Below are positions 17,353 through 29,441 of a stretch of 64,000 nucleotides of DNA, in pieces (the stretch's first letter is position 1; each line of letters opens with the position of its first letter). The position numbers and the translations under genes are program-made. Under the pieces are notes generated by a model that saw nothing but the letters and a program-made list of their open reading frames with translations, ran no database searches and was not told where the DNA came from. The DNA is from Desulfocicer vacuolatum DSM 3385. Its GTDB lineage: Bacteria > Desulfobacterota > Desulfobacteria > Desulfobacterales > Desulfobacteraceae. Where the stretch lies: contig NZ_FWXY01000001.1 in the NCBI RefSeq assembly GCF_900176365.1, forward strand, positions 310,001 to 374,000, read 5' to 3'.

Positions 17353-18705
17353 TCATGATATTTTTATTGCGACAATCAACATTCCTTTAACCTGGACTCC
17401 TGATTGCTTTCTGATATCGGCTTTTTTCTTTTCCATTAATTGAAATCCATGACATTCCAGGCATTGTTCAATATAGGCTTGGGAATGGGCATAACGCCCA
17501 CTGGGAAAAAGCGCATACCCATGGCTGGAGTCCTCCAGCAATTCCACAGAAAACCCAAGAATACCACCATTGACAAGGGAGGTTGATGCAGATTTTATAA
17601 TGGAGTCCAGATTTCCAAAATATACAAAAACATCAGAGCTGTAAATCAGATCAAATTTATGAAAAAAAGGCCATTCCTGGAGAATATCAAACACCTCCAG
17701 CCGGTTGTAAATATTCTTTTCAGCCGCTTTTTCAAGCATTTTCAAAGACACATCAACCCCTGTAAGATGTTTTGCAAAGGGCTTATAAAACTGTGCTCCA
17801 AGACCGGTACCGCAGCCAAGATCCAGCACATTCATTTTTTCCGTTAAATGGGGCTGAACAAGCTCAAACAGGCGCTCCGGGGTTTTGTACGCCAGATCTT
17901 TTACCAAAATGGTTTCAAAATTATCCGCACACCGGTCAAAGATATTGCGCACATGTTCCACCGGGGCCGCATCCGGTGTTTCCAGAATTCCCAGACTCTG
18001 GAGCATAAAAGTTGCAACCTTGTTATCCGGCTGGATCTCAAGGACCTTGTTATAATGTGATTGCGCTTTTTTAAACTCTTCTCTCTTTTGAAGACAAATC
18101 CCGATATTTAAATGGGCCGAAGCATAATCCGGCTCTATCTCAATGGCTTTATTATATGAGTCCAGGGCGTTTTTGCTCTGGGTTAACTCATCCTGGGCCA
18201 CCCCAAGGTTATTCCATGCCTCTGCCATGCCCGGAGCAAAGTTAACAGCCTTTTGAAAACAGGAAAGGGCATGGTGCTTGTTTCCGATTTCCCGGTATGC
18301 CACTCCCAGATTATTCCATGCATCACCAATATCCGGCTGTTGTTCCAGCATCATTTTATAAATGGGTATGGCTCCCCTGTGATTATTATCCATCTGCTTC
18401 ATCCGGCCCAGATTATAACATGCAGATAAATCAGGCGGCGTGATCCGGGTGGCTTTTTCAAATATTTTTGCGGCTTTTTCCGGCCGGTTCTGGTCAAGAA
18501 AGAGATTTCCCAGGGCATTCAAAGCCCGACCCCAGTCCGGCTTTTTTTTCAATATTTTTTGATACCCTTTTTCTGCCCTGGCAAGTCTGCCTTGTCTGTG
18601 GGCTGAAACGGCTTTTTTAAAAAGATGTTCCACATCTCCTTGAATAGAGGGTTGCAGGTTTGATCGTTTTGGGGGTTGGCCCGGTCTAAGTGGTTTGTTT
18701 GTCAT
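17353..18705 (-). CDS. TPR-repeat protein with C-terminal SAM methyltransferase domain
   Basis: About 450 residues. Residues 20-245 contain six or seven TPR units (for example GNLFLDQNRPEKAAKIFEKA, WNNLGVAYREIGNKHHALS). Residues about 260-450 are a class I methyltransferase with the SAM-binding motif VLDLGCGTGLGAQF (about 290-303) and VDVSLKMLEKA. Start: I use ATG at 18705, which has AGGAAG five bases upstream; an upstream TTG (18735) has no ribosome site. TPR-linked methyltransferases may modify proteins or small molecules; the substrate is unknown. It is a single gene with no operon partner. Confidence 0.85.
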   Translation of the reverse strand: MTNKPLRPGQPPKRSNLQPSIQGDVEHLFKKAVSAHRQGRLARAEKGYQKILKKKPDWGRALNALGNLFLDQNRPEKAAKIFEKATRITPPDLSACYNLGRMKQMDNNHRGAIPIYKMMLEQQPDIGDAWNNLGVAYREIGNKHHALSCFQKAVNFAPGMAEAWNNLGVAQDELTQSKNALDSYNKAIEIEPDYASAHLNIGICLQKREEFKKAQSHYNKVLEIQPDNKVATFMLQSLGILETPDAAPVEHVRNIFDRCADNFETILVKDLAYKTPERLFELVQPHLTEKMNVLDLGCGTGLGAQFYKPFAKHLTGVDVSLKMLEKAAEKNIYNRLEVFDILQEWPFFHKFDLIYSSDVFVYFGNLDSIIKSASTSLVNGGILGFSVELLEDSSHGYALFPSGRYAHSQAYIEQCLECHGFQLMEKKKADIRKQSGVQVKGMLIVAIKIS

Positions 18706-19026
18706 TTTTGCTTCCTTGAACCCCTTTGTTTTCAATTATCTCAATGCAATTCATAGTGCCATTTTGCCGGACATTTAAAGATTTCCCAGCCAAATAACCG
18801 TTATCTCCTCCATCAATTCTTCGTGAAGATAATTCATATCCCCCACACCTGTAAACAACAATTGCCTTCGTCCCAGTTAAGCGGTATAAAGAGCGCCTCA
18901 TTTGTAGTTAACAAAGCGTCTTCCAGAAAATAATCAAAAACATATTTATTCATTATTATCTCTGAGACTTATCATGCGCACCCCTTAATAATAGCCCCCT
19001 TGGAAGGAACATCAGGAATAACTTAA
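18706..19026. other. Divergent gap between methyltransferase and PepSY genes
   Basis: About 320 bases containing the diverging promoters of both genes. I see an A/T-rich stretch around 18925-18975 but no motif strong enough to call, and no credible gene. Confidence 0.4.
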
Positions 19027-20583
19027 ATGAAACGCAGTTTTTATAAAATATCCAAAAAAATTCACAAATATGTGGGACTCATCTGTCTGTTCTGGTTTTT
19101 ATTGATGGGGGTCAGCGGTGTACTGATTAATCACCCGGCACTGATTCGGGGAATATCAATTCCAACCCCCTTTGTGCCAACGGGATTCCATTACAAAAAC
19201 TGGAATCGCATGGCCATAAAAGAGGTGGTCTATTCTAAAAAAAGAGCAAACACCCTGTTTGTCGCAGGAAGAATGGGTGTCTGGCAGAGCAACGATGGGG
19301 GCCGCACATTTTCTCCCATGGACACAGGCTACCCTTTGTCAGCCTTTGATCGTGACACCAATTGCCTCTTGTTAACCCGGCACAATGGTAAAAAAACACT
19401 ATATGCCGGTAACCGCTCAGGCCTTTTTTTCTGGAATTTTCGCACCCGGCAATGGACACAAATTACCCACAAAGATGTGAACAACATGGGGATAAAAGAC
19501 ATTGTTTTGATCCATGGAACCCCCGTGGTATTCACTTCCCGGGGATGTTTTGGCATTGACCCATCTAATCAAGATCCCACCCTTTCACCCATGCCGCTAA
19601 AACTTGACACCCGTCCTTTACAAACCGTACCCATGGTCATAGGGATGCTGCGCATTCATGACGGCAGCATCCTGGGACTTCCCGGCAAATTATTTGTTGA
19701 TGTTCTGGGAGTGGGATTAATATTTTTAACCATTTCTGCCATCTGGCTGTGGTATCTTCCCTGGCGCAGAAAACGATTATATAAACGCACCATGGATGCA
19801 TATCTCTATCGATGGATGCATAAATATCATTTAAAACTTGGCATTTATACCAGCTTATTTTTATTGGTATTAACCTTGACCGGCATGATTATCCGTCCCC
19901 CCTTTCGTCACCCCATTGACAATAAAACCATTCCATCCACCTGGGTTAAATTTGATGAATTTTCCGGGAATCAATATCCTGAAATTCGACGGGCACTTTA
20001 TCTTGAAAAAGATAATTGTCTTCTTTTGGCAACCAAGGTGGGGTTTTTCATGGGAGCGGCGGATTTTTCTAAACCCTTTACCCTGACTCCCATGGGGATT
20101 CCCGTCAGCGGCATGGGGGTGAATGTGCTGGAATCCCTTTCCGGGGATCAGATACTTGTTGGTTCTTTTAACGGGCTGTATATCAAAAATCTTATAAGCG
20201 GTGCTGTAACCGATGCCATAAAAGAAAATAATCCCACCATGCTGAATTTTAAAAAACGCCGTAAAAACAGAGCGGTGGGAGCCGGTATAAAAAAGGGAGA
20301 ACTGCTGTTCTGGGTGGATTATAGACAAGGAATAATACCCGTTGGACTTGAGGCGAAATCCATCACCATGCCCAAAGCACAGAATTTTAACAATCAAATG
20401 TCATTATGGCATTTTATGCGGGCCGTTCACACAGGGCAAATTTTTAAAGATTTATTGGGAAGATACACCTGGCTGGTGATTCCCGCAGGGGGGATGTTTT
20501 TATTGATTAGCTTGCTTAGCGGTGGTTATGACTGGTTGTATCGACAAAAAAAAGAGTTGCGTCCTTTTCCAATAATTTCATAA
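19027..20583 (+). CDS. PepSY-associated membrane protein with Asp-box propeller-like insert
   Basis: 518 residues. The N-terminus (KISKKIHKYVGLICLFWFLLMGVSG) and the paired helices LYRWMHKYHLKLGIYTSLFLL and the C-terminal WLVIPAGGMFLLISLLSG are the layout of PepSY-associated transmembrane proteins, which often act in iron or haem-related redox steps at the inner membrane. Both periplasmic loops look like sensor or propeller segments: VWQSNDGGRTFSPMDTGYP is an Asp-box (S-x-D-x-G-x-T-F) and similar GLFFWN / GLYIKN units recur. An Asp-box domain in this position is unusual to me. It lies 280 bp upstream of perR and is co-oriented; shared control by metal status is possible. Reaction unknown. Confidence 0.72.
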   Translation: MKRSFYKISKKIHKYVGLICLFWFLLMGVSGVLINHPALIRGISIPTPFVPTGFHYKNWNRMAIKEVVYSKKRANTLFVAGRMGVWQSNDGGRTFSPMDTGYPLSAFDRDTNCLLLTRHNGKKTLYAGNRSGLFFWNFRTRQWTQITHKDVNNMGIKDIVLIHGTPVVFTSRGCFGIDPSNQDPTLSPMPLKLDTRPLQTVPMVIGMLRIHDGSILGLPGKLFVDVLGVGLIFLTISAIWLWYLPWRRKRLYKRTMDAYLYRWMHKYHLKLGIYTSLFLLVLTLTGMIIRPPFRHPIDNKTIPSTWVKFDEFSGNQYPEIRRALYLEKDNCLLLATKVGFFMGAADFSKPFTLTPMGIPVSGMGVNVLESLSGDQILVGSFNGLYIKNLISGAVTDAIKENNPTMLNFKKRRKNRAVGAGIKKGELLFWVDYRQGIIPVGLEAKSITMPKAQNFNNQMSLWHFMRAVHTGQIFKDLLGRYTWLVIPAGGMFLLISLLSGGYDWLYRQKKELRPFPIIS

Positions 20584-20827
20584 TTTCTCCAAATAATGAT
20601 TTTCAAGCGGTTAATCATTTGCTTACCTTTTGATGCCTGTTCAGACAGGTTCCAACGTGCGTTATTGTCCTTTGTCTTGATAAAACGGATTGTAAAAAAG
20701 CATCATAACACAAATTATGACTTTGTTGCAGCAGATACCCTATAACCGCCATGGAGAAGTTTAGCTTAGTCTATACTCTCCTTTAAATTTGAAAACAATC
20801 TTGACCAAAAAGATATTAGATGTTAAA

Positions 20828-20846
20828 TAAGAATAATTATCATTTA
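20828..20846. promoter_or_regulatory. Fur/PerR-type box upstream of perR
   Basis: TAAGAATAATTATCATTTA: an A/T-rich, partly symmetric site centred on ATAATTAT and located 17 bp before the perR start. It resembles PerR/Fur operators and the clearer box before katG, which suggests autoregulation. Confidence 0.5.
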
Positions 20847-20862
20847 ATATCAAGAGAGTCCC

Positions 20863-21306
20863 ATGGCAGATCATAAAAAAAGATTTGAAATCATCATCCA
20901 GAAATTAAGGGAGAATGGCCAGAAGATAACGCCCCAGCGTATGGCCATCGTGAAAATTCTTGCCAAAAGCACAGGGCATCCCAGTGTTGAAGATATCCAT
21001 GATGAAATAAAAAAAGATTTTCCCACAATGAGTCTTGCCACAGTATACAGAAATATTGTATTAATAAAATCACTTGGTGAAGTTCTTGAGTTAGGATTTC
21101 CAGATGGGCGCAATCGATATGACGGAAACAAACCTTACCCCCACCCCCACGTGATCTGCATTAAGTGTAAAAAAGTAATTGATTCCAATCTGGGAAGCCT
21201 GGATGATCTGAAAGACGAAGTCGCTGTGGAGACCGGCTTTAAAATTTTGAATCACCGATTGGACTTTTTCGGTATTTGCAGCAATTGCATGGCAGAAAAA
21301 GTGTAA
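20863..21306 (+). CDS. perR: Fur-family peroxide/metal-responsive regulator, PerR-like
   Basis: 147 residues, the standard Fur-family length. The winged helix spans about 15-85 (ITPQRMAIVKILAKSTGHPSV, SLATVYRNIVLI). The metal-binding half has HPHVICIKCKKVID and FGICSNCMAEK, i.e. two CxxC pairs forming the structural zinc site, plus His/Asp ligands for the regulatory metal. PerR rather than Fur is suggested by direct linkage to katG and by a perfect palindrome in the gap between the two genes. PerR represses peroxide-defence genes until its metal site is oxidised by hydrogen peroxide. A short A/T-rich palindrome also precedes this gene, consistent with autoregulation. Assignment PerR versus Fur is inferred. 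Confidence 0.82.
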   Translation: MADHKKRFEIIIQKLRENGQKITPQRMAIVKILAKSTGHPSVEDIHDEIKKDFPTMSLATVYRNIVLIKSLGEVLELGFPDGRNRYDGNKPYPHPHVICIKCKKVIDSNLGSLDDLKDEVAVETGFKILNHRLDFFGICSNCMAEKV

Positions 21307-21325
21307 TATTTTTTTTGCCATTAAT

Positions 21326-21340
21326 TGATAATCGTTATCA
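21326..21340. promoter_or_regulatory. PerR/Fur operator upstream of katG
   Basis: TGATAATCGTTATCA is a perfect 15-base inverted repeat with one central base, of the Fur/PerR box type, located 44 bases before the katG start and directly downstream of perR. Confidence 0.7.
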
Positions 21341-21362
21341 CATAGTATCCTAATCCCCTTGA

Positions 21363-23582
<2,220 letters not shown>

Positions 23583-23593
23583 TTTTTTTTGAA

Positions 23594-23690
23594 TAAATAT
23601 TCGGCCGGCACCCATATTCACTCTTTTTGACCTGCTCATACTACGCAGTCTCAACTAAATGAATATGGGGCACCGGCCAAACATTTGTGC
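23594..23690 (-). repeat. Family A repeat, copy A3 (truncated)
   Basis: Starts TAAATATTCGG 11 bases after the katG stop and ends at the GCACAAATGTTTGGCC sub-end, lacking the outermost roughly 20-30 bp of A1/A2. Arms CACCCATATTCACT and GAATATGGGGCACC can pair, so it may also act as a transcript 3' end for katG. Confidence 0.75.
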
Positions 23691-23788
23691 AGAAAGGATT
23701 GCATTATTGACAATAATACTTAAATTTTATCTCAATACAAATCATTGTCAAAAGCATGGGGCCTGATAAATAAAAATTCTGGAGAACG

Positions 23789-24382
23789 ATGCCTACTTCC
23801 ACAAAGAAAATGCAGCAAATAGAAGAATTTGCCCTGGACAACGGAGCAAGTAAAGCCGCTGTTATTTCATCCCGGGACATTGATGTTAAGAACAGATTTG
23901 CAGCTTTTTGCAAAGAACCCAAATGTCCCAATTTTGGTAGATCCATGAGCTGCCCGCCCCATGTATCAGGTCCGGAAGGATTCAGGAAAAAACTAAAGGA
24001 AACGCAATATGCAGTGGCAATTCGATTGGAAGTCGATGCAGGATCACTCATCGGCGAAGAGCGTCCCCAGGTTTTTCGAATATTGCAGGAGATTGTGGCG
24101 GCAACAGAGCTGAAAGCAAAATCACTGGGGTTTACAAAGTCGGAAGGATTTGCCGGTGGATCATGTAAACAGAGTTTCTGCAGTGAACATGACTTTTGCC
24201 GGGTTCTTTCCAGAAAGGGCACATGTCGGTACCCCGACAGCGCCCGTCCGTCCATGTCCGGTTTTGGTGTAAATGTTGGAAAGCTGATGAAGTGTGCCGG
24301 ATGGAGTTCAGAATTTTTTTCTTCTAAAGCCCCCCGGGAAGAACAAATGATGTGGCTGGCCGGGGTGGTTCTTTTGAAATAA
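23789..24382 (+). CDS. DUF2284 metal-binding protein
   Basis: 197 residues. It shows the Cys pattern of DUF2284: FCKEPKCPNFGRSMSCPPHV (about 46-66) and a second Cys cluster near 130-155 (GGSCKQSFCSEHDFC, GTCRYPD), with a later MKCAGW. The family is described only as putative metal-binding proteins, common in anaerobes; the Cys set suggests an Fe-S cluster. SD GGAGAACG precedes ATG. It stands alone between family A and family B repeat remnants. Biochemical role unknown. Confidence 0.8.
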   Translation: MPTSTKKMQQIEEFALDNGASKAAVISSRDIDVKNRFAAFCKEPKCPNFGRSMSCPPHVSGPEGFRKKLKETQYAVAIRLEVDAGSLIGEERPQVFRILQEIVAATELKAKSLGFTKSEGFAGGSCKQSFCSEHDFCRVLSRKGTCRYPDSARPSMSGFGVNVGKLMKCAGWSSEFFSSKAPREEQMMWLAGVVLLK

Positions 24383-24406
24383 CTGCCACGGGCAGACCGT
24401 ATTTAC
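24383..24406 (+). repeat. Family B fragment
   Basis: CTGCCACGGGCAGACCGTATT directly after the DUF2284 stop matches the first hairpin half of family B (CCGCCACGGGCGGACCG). The remainder is missing. Confidence 0.45.
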
Positions 24407-24468
24407 TGATACTGGATTTTCCAGACCGTTGAAGCCAAAACCAATGTAATCGGTGCCATAAGTCTAAA

Positions 24469-25257
24469 TCAGTCCCCGTCAAAGAGCCTTCCAATGCCCC
24501 CCAGGACAGACCCTTCTCCCTTGTTACTTCCTCCGACAGCTGGCGCATGGGCAAGCACCCGATCAGCCAACCGTGAAAACGGAAGGCTTTGGAGATAAAT
24601 GGTACCCGTACCGCTGAGGGTGGCAAGAAAGAGCCCTTCACCGCCAAAAAACATGGATTTCAGATTTCCGGCACGCTGGATATCATAATCTATTCCCGGG
24701 GTGAAACCCACAATGCAGCCGGTATCCACCTTGATGGTTTCATTGACAAGCTCTTTTTTCACAATGGTGCCACCGGCATGGACAAAGGCCATGCCATCTC
24801 CACACAGACGTTGAAGAATAAACCCTTCTCCACCGAAAAAACCAGCGCCAAGCTTTTTATTAAAGGCAATGGTCACCTGGGTACCAAGAGCCGCACACAA
24901 AAAAGCATCCTTCTGGCAGATCAGTTCGCCCCCCATGGTGGCCATGTCAACTGGAATAATTTTACCGGGATAGGGAGCACTGAAGGCCACTCTTTTTTTA
25001 CCCGTTCCCTGGTTGGTAAAATGGGTCAGAAAAAGGGACTCTCCGGTGATGGCCCTTTTACCGGTGTCCAGAAGTTTGCCGAACAATCCCCTTTCCGGCT
25101 GGGAACCGTCGCCCATTTTGGCTTCAAAGGAGATTTCTTCCTCCATCCAGTTCATGGCCCCTGCTTCTGCAATAACGGTTTCTCCGGGGTCCAGTTCCAC
25201 TTCTACCACCTGCATATCGTCCCCGAAAATTTCATAATCTACTTCATGGCATTTCAT
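24469..25257 (-). CDS. AIM24 / TIGR00266-family protein
   Basis: 262 residues. The whole length is the beta-rich AIM24 fold: [21 protein letters not shown] at the N-terminus, [14 protein letters not shown], a Gly-rich [15 protein letters not shown] and [14 protein letters not shown]. Its C-terminus is GIGRLFDGD. Bacterial members have no settled function; eukaryotic AIM24 is mitochondrial and linked to membrane-complex integrity. Start: ATG at 25257 has GAGG six bases upstream; a longer frame from GTG at 25329 lacks a ribosome site. Minus strand, convergent with DUF2284 and downstream of cobN, so co-transcription with cobN is possible (182-base gap). Confidence 0.85.
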   Translation of the reverse strand: MKCHEVDYEIFGDDMQVVEVELDPGETVIAEAGAMNWMEEEISFEAKMGDGSQPERGLFGKLLDTGKRAITGESLFLTHFTNQGTGKKRVAFSAPYPGKIIPVDMATMGGELICQKDAFLCAALGTQVTIAFNKKLGAGFFGGEGFILQRLCGDGMAFVHAGGTIVKKELVNETIKVDTGCIVGFTPGIDYDIQRAGNLKSMFFGGEGLFLATLSGTGTIYLQSLPFSRLADRVLAHAPAVGGSNKGEGSVLGGIGRLFDGD

Positions 25258-25438
25258 TGTACACCTCTTTATTTCCATCTGTTTTCCATAGTATATGCTC
25301 CATGATCTTTTCAAAGCCTCTGGGGGCACAGTTGAACCAACATAACCCTGCTAATAATGCAACCCCTCTACGGAAATTAATCAAGTATGACACTACAAAG
25401 GTTAAATAGAAAAATCAATGCTATAGCATATTAAGTGT

Positions 25439-28400
25439 TCAACTCAGCTCTTCAATATCCCCTTCAATCTCAAGATATTCTTCTTTAAGACGCTCTTCCA
25501 TATCAGCATCCGCCTCCCACATACCCCGGGCAATGGCTTCCAGAAGTTTATCCAGAATATTTTGCCGGGCATGGGGGTTCACCGACTCCATCCATTCTTT
25601 CATATCTTCGTCCAGGGCATATTTATTGGCCATGCTTTCATACATCCAATCTTCCATGACCTCGGCAGTGGCATCCCATCCCAGGGCAACATCCATCATA
25701 TGGGAGATGTCACCGGCCCCTTTATACCCGTGGCGCATCATTCCCTGGAGCCATTTGGGATTCACCAGCCGGGATCGCAGCACATGTTTTGCCTCCTCGG
25801 CCGTGGTGCGCATGATCACCCGTTTGGGATCAGAACTGTCCCCCACCATGGAAAAGGGCAGTTTGCCCCGCACTGTTTTGTTTGCCACAATCAGCCCGCC
25901 ATAATAGTTATAATAATCGGTGCATGACATCATGTCATATTCCCGGGAATCCTCGTTCTTTACCGTGACATCCATGCGGGAAAGAACGGTTCTAAAGGCC
26001 GAAGGTTTCTGCTTACCATAGCTTCCCTCTCCATAGGCGTGGCTGGAATAGCGGATGTAGTTATTACCCAGATCTTCCTGGGTCTGCCAGTTCTTGGACT
26101 CCACCAGCTCGGAAACTCCTGCCCCATAGGTGCCCGGAGGGCAGCCAAACACCCGGAAAGATGCCTCACGAAAGGCGTCATCCTCTGTCATCCCCTGGGA
26201 TTTATACGCTTCTACGTCCGTGAAAACATGCTTTCTGATCAAATTTGATTCATGGGGTTCATCCAGAAGAGCCACCATGCGCACAGCCTCGTCAATGCGT
26301 TGGACCAGGATGGGAAAGGAATCCCTGAAAAAACCTGATATCCGGGGAATCACATCTATTCTGGGACGGTTGAGCTCTTTTTGGGGAATAATCTCAAGGC
26401 CGGTGACGGCCTGACTGGTGGGATGCCACACCGGCCGAACCCCCAAAAGGTAGAAAATCTCTGCAATATCATCCCCCCGGGAACGCATGGTGGAGCCGCC
26501 GTAAACAATAATCCCCACACTTTCAGGATAATTATCTGTCTCCTGCTGATATCTGTCCAACAGGGCATGGGCCAGGCGTTTGCCCACTTCCCAGGCCCCG
26601 GGGCTGGGAATTTTATTGGGATCAACGGAATAAAAATTTCTGCCTGTGGGCAAAATATCTGCCTGGCCCCGGGTGGGGGCCCCTGAAGGTCCGGGAAGTA
26701 CAAATTCACCGTCCAGGGCCGTGAGGGTGGCATCCATTTCATCGGTGGTCTGATAAACATTGGGCAGAAGATAATCTGCAATGTATTTAAGGCTTTTCAT
26801 AAGATCTCCAAAGGCACCGGCATTGACGGGGGGAGCTTTTGCAATCATATCAATGGCCCTGCCCGGTTCGCCCACGGGGAATGCCGGATCAGCCCCATTG
26901 TTTTTTTCACCCATGACATCCTTTTCCCAAAGCCCCTCAATGTCAGGTTTTGCCCGGTCAAGATCAAAATCAAAGGCTGCCAGGGCTTTTACCACGGCCA
27001 CGGCAAGCCCATGGGCCCCGGCAATGATGTCACCCCCGGAAAGCCCCTTACCGGGATCCACAATACTGCCTTTATTCTCAGCCACATGGTCAAAATCATA
27101 TCCCAGACAGGAGACAATGGATTCCCGCAGGGAGGGAACTTCACCGTTGGACAGGCGGGTGAGTTGCACCAGGAACTCCACCAGACGGTCCCCTTCCGGC
27201 GGCGTTCCCAGGGTGTGAAGGCCGTCGTTGATCATGGTGTCGGCAAGCTCCCCGAGATAGGTGTGAAGGGATTCCAGAAATTTTTCAAAATCATCAAAGG
27301 CACTCTCCCGGGTAATGTCAAGATCCTTGTCCAGACTTGCAGCAGCAACAGCTTCCCAGATCATGGGCCGGAGCACCTCACATTTACCCGGATCTTCCCT
27401 TGTGGCGTCCCCATACGCTTTGATGTGGTTTTCCACCGTGGAAAGTTCCTCATAAAGATCGGCATTGGTCATGGCCGGGATGAGATGATCAATGATGCAG
27501 CAAAAGGAGCGACGCTTGGCCTGGGTGCCTTCACTGGGATCATTAATAATATAAGGATAGATATTGGGAAGCTCCATGATGGAAAGATCAGGATAACACT
27601 CCCGGGACAATCCCAGGGCCTTGCCCGGAAGCCACTCCAGGGAGCCGTGTTTCCCCACATGGATCACCGCATCGGCCTTAAAAGAGTCCCGGATGTATCG
27701 GTATTGGGCAAGGTAATGGTGGGGGGGAGACAGATACATGTCATGGTAGGCTTTTTCTATATTTTCAAGGTAGCCCCGGGGGGGTTGCACTGTGATAAAC
27801 AAATTTCCGTTCAAGGTGCCGGAGAACATCAGCTCATCATTGTGCACGAAAAGATCACCGGGCATCTCCTGCCAGTCATGGACCATTTTCTCCCGGGTGG
27901 ATGGGGGCAGTTCCCGGTGCCAGGGCATGAATTCCTCCCTTGACGCCCGGGCCCGGCATCGCTCGTGCATCTGTTCCGGCAACAGCCAGCGCTGATCGCA
28001 GGTCATGCCCGACACAATTTCATGGGCCAGTTCATCCCCGTTTTCATAGGTTTTTTCCACCTGATACCCCTTTGTCTTCAGGGTATCTATTATCTTTTTG
28101 ACACTTTCAAAGCTGTCAAGACCGGCCGCACATCCAATGCGATCGTTGCGGGGGGGATAGTGGTGAAAAATAATGGCCATTTTTTTATCCCGGTTTTTCT
28201 TTTGCCTCAGTCGCGCCCAGTTCATGGCCATTCTCACCACCTTGGCCGTGCGATCCTGTATGGGGATGTACCGGGCCATGAGTGCCCCGGTCAAGGGATC
28301 GGTTTCTTCCTGCTCCCGGGAGGCCACAGGCACGGTGATCAGGCATCCGTCAAACTCGGGCTGGGCTGCGGAAAAGGAGACCTCCATGGTGGTCATTCCC

Positions 28401-29314
28401 TGGACATTTTCCTGCCAGCTCTCAAAGGGCTGCAGGGTAATCATGGCCTGGATACAGGGAACGTTTAAACGGGGATAAAGGGTTTTATAGTCCTCATGGG
28501 CCAGGGTCAAAGAGAACATCATGGGGCTGATGAGCACATCAATGACGGGTTCTCCATTGTCCATGAAAAACTGTTCCACAATGTAGTCTGCCCCGTTGTT
28601 TTTCAGCTGGACATCTTTATATCGGAGGTGAAACACCGGAATAATATTGGCACCGGCCCCTTCTGCAGCCCGGATAATGGCATCCACAAAGGTCAAATTA
28701 TTATTCAGCCAATAGGTTTGATTGAACCACAGGCCAATGGTGGGACGATGCGGTTTTATGCGGGCACTGCGGTATTGGTCCATGGTGGGAATACCGGGCA
28801 TGTCCGGATGGTAAAGCCCTTCATTGGGTAATATCATGGCAGGAGGAGCCTGGTTATCCCGGTTATGAACCTTATTACAAAGATGGGTTAACAGATAGGC
28901 ATAGTTAATGCTTCCCCCCTGTTTTAAATACCCATGTATGGTATCCCAGGCAGGGGTGCCAAACCCGTCAGAATGCTGCCGGGCCATGGCAATGCCGTCC
29001 TCATCCCCCCCTGTGGGTTGAATGTGCAGCCATGGCAATGTATTCCCTTTTTCCTTATGGGAATCCATTGCCTCGATAAGGGCATCAAAGGCCGGGCAGG
29101 AATCCTTGCCGCCATGGAGGTTCACTATAATAATATCCGATGCCAGAGCCTTTTCCACAAACACATTGATACGGCTCCGGTCAAAGAGCTGGGTCTGGGT
29201 TCTGGCGTATACACCAACGCTGCCACCGGTTTTTTGATATTGATCAATGCCCTGGGACAGGGAGGAAATTTCCATGGATGTGGCACTGTAGTAGCAAAGT
29301 TGAAAGGATGTCAT
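25439..29314 (-). CDS. cobN: CobN-type cobaltochelatase large subunit
   Basis: 1291 residues, normal for CobN/BchH. Conserved blocks: HVGKHGSLEWLPGKALGLS (about 555-573), GTPPEGDRLVEFL, VYGGSTMRSRGDDIAEI (about 935-951), TYGAGVSELVESKNW and WMYESMANKYALD near the C-terminus. CobN inserts cobalt into a corrin substrate using ATPase partners; in this window the partners would be ChlI and ChlD, giving a mixed CobN-ChlID enzyme of the type described in some anaerobes and archaea. It is the distal gene of the run led by riboswitch 2, but a 480-base repeat island precedes it and may carry a separate promoter. A strict role in cobalt insertion is assumed from the family. Confidence 0.93.
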   Translation of the reverse strand: MTSFQLCYYSATSMEISSLSQGIDQYQKTGGSVGVYARTQTQLFDRSRINVFVEKALASDIIIVNLHGGKDSCPAFDALIEAMDSHKEKGNTLPWLHIQPTGGDEDGIAMARQHSDGFGTPAWDTIHGYLKQGGSINYAYLLTHLCNKVHNRDNQAPPAMILPNEGLYHPDMPGIPTMDQYRSARIKPHRPTIGLWFNQTYWLNNNLTFVDAIIRAAEGAGANIIPVFHLRYKDVQLKNNGADYIVEQFFMDNGEPVIDVLISPMMFSLTLAHEDYKTLYPRLNVPCIQAMITLQPFESWQENVQGMTTMEVSFSAAQPEFDGCLITVPVASREQEETDPLTGALMARYIPIQDRTAKVVRMAMNWARLRQKKNRDKKMAIIFHHYPPRNDRIGCAAGLDSFESVKKIIDTLKTKGYQVEKTYENGDELAHEIVSGMTCDQRWLLPEQMHERCRARASREEFMPWHRELPPSTREKMVHDWQEMPGDLFVHNDELMFSGTLNGNLFITVQPPRGYLENIEKAYHDMYLSPPHHYLAQYRYIRDSFKADAVIHVGKHGSLEWLPGKALGLSRECYPDLSIMELPNIYPYIINDPSEGTQAKRRSFCCIIDHLIPAMTNADLYEELSTVENHIKAYGDATREDPGKCEVLRPMIWEAVAAASLDKDLDITRESAFDDFEKFLESLHTYLGELADTMINDGLHTLGTPPEGDRLVEFLVQLTRLSNGEVPSLRESIVSCLGYDFDHVAENKGSIVDPGKGLSGGDIIAGAHGLAVAVVKALAAFDFDLDRAKPDIEGLWEKDVMGEKNNGADPAFPVGEPGRAIDMIAKAPPVNAGAFGDLMKSLKYIADYLLPNVYQTTDEMDATLTALDGEFVLPGPSGAPTRGQADILPTGRNFYSVDPNKIPSPGAWEVGKRLAHALLDRYQQETDNYPESVGIIVYGGSTMRSRGDDIAEIFYLLGVRPVWHPTSQAVTGLEIIPQKELNRPRIDVIPRISGFFRDSFPILVQRIDEAVRMVALLDEPHESNLIRKHVFTDVEAYKSQGMTEDDAFREASFRVFGCPPGTYGAGVSELVESKNWQTQEDLGNNYIRYSSHAYGEGSYGKQKPSAFRTVLSRMDVTVKNEDSREYDMMSCTDYYNYYGGLIVANKTVRGKLPFSMVGDSSDPKRVIMRTTAEEAKHVLRSRLVNPKWLQGMMRHGYKGAGDISHMMDVALGWDATAEVMEDWMYESMANKYALDEDMKEWMESVNPHARQNILDKLLEAIARGMWEADADMEERLKEEYLEIEGDIEELS

Positions 29315-29441
29315 GGGGTGCTTTTCCTTCTATAAGTAGTAGGACATAATTTTTTTCCCTTGATCCATCAATTATTGCCTTGACGGCAGGTGTTATTTAA
29401 AACCTTAACAGGAAAAAAATTCGTCCATGTATTTAACCGAT

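Noticed and set aside
18686-18901. 71-residue minus-strand frame upstream of the TPR-methyltransferase
   Set aside because: Overlaps the start of the methyltransferase gene, has no ribosome site, and has no recognisable features.
25439-29314. Magnesium chelatase H subunit for chlorophyll synthesis
   Set aside because: No chlorophyll genes in the window, cobalamin riboswitch control, and CobN-type sequence blocks.
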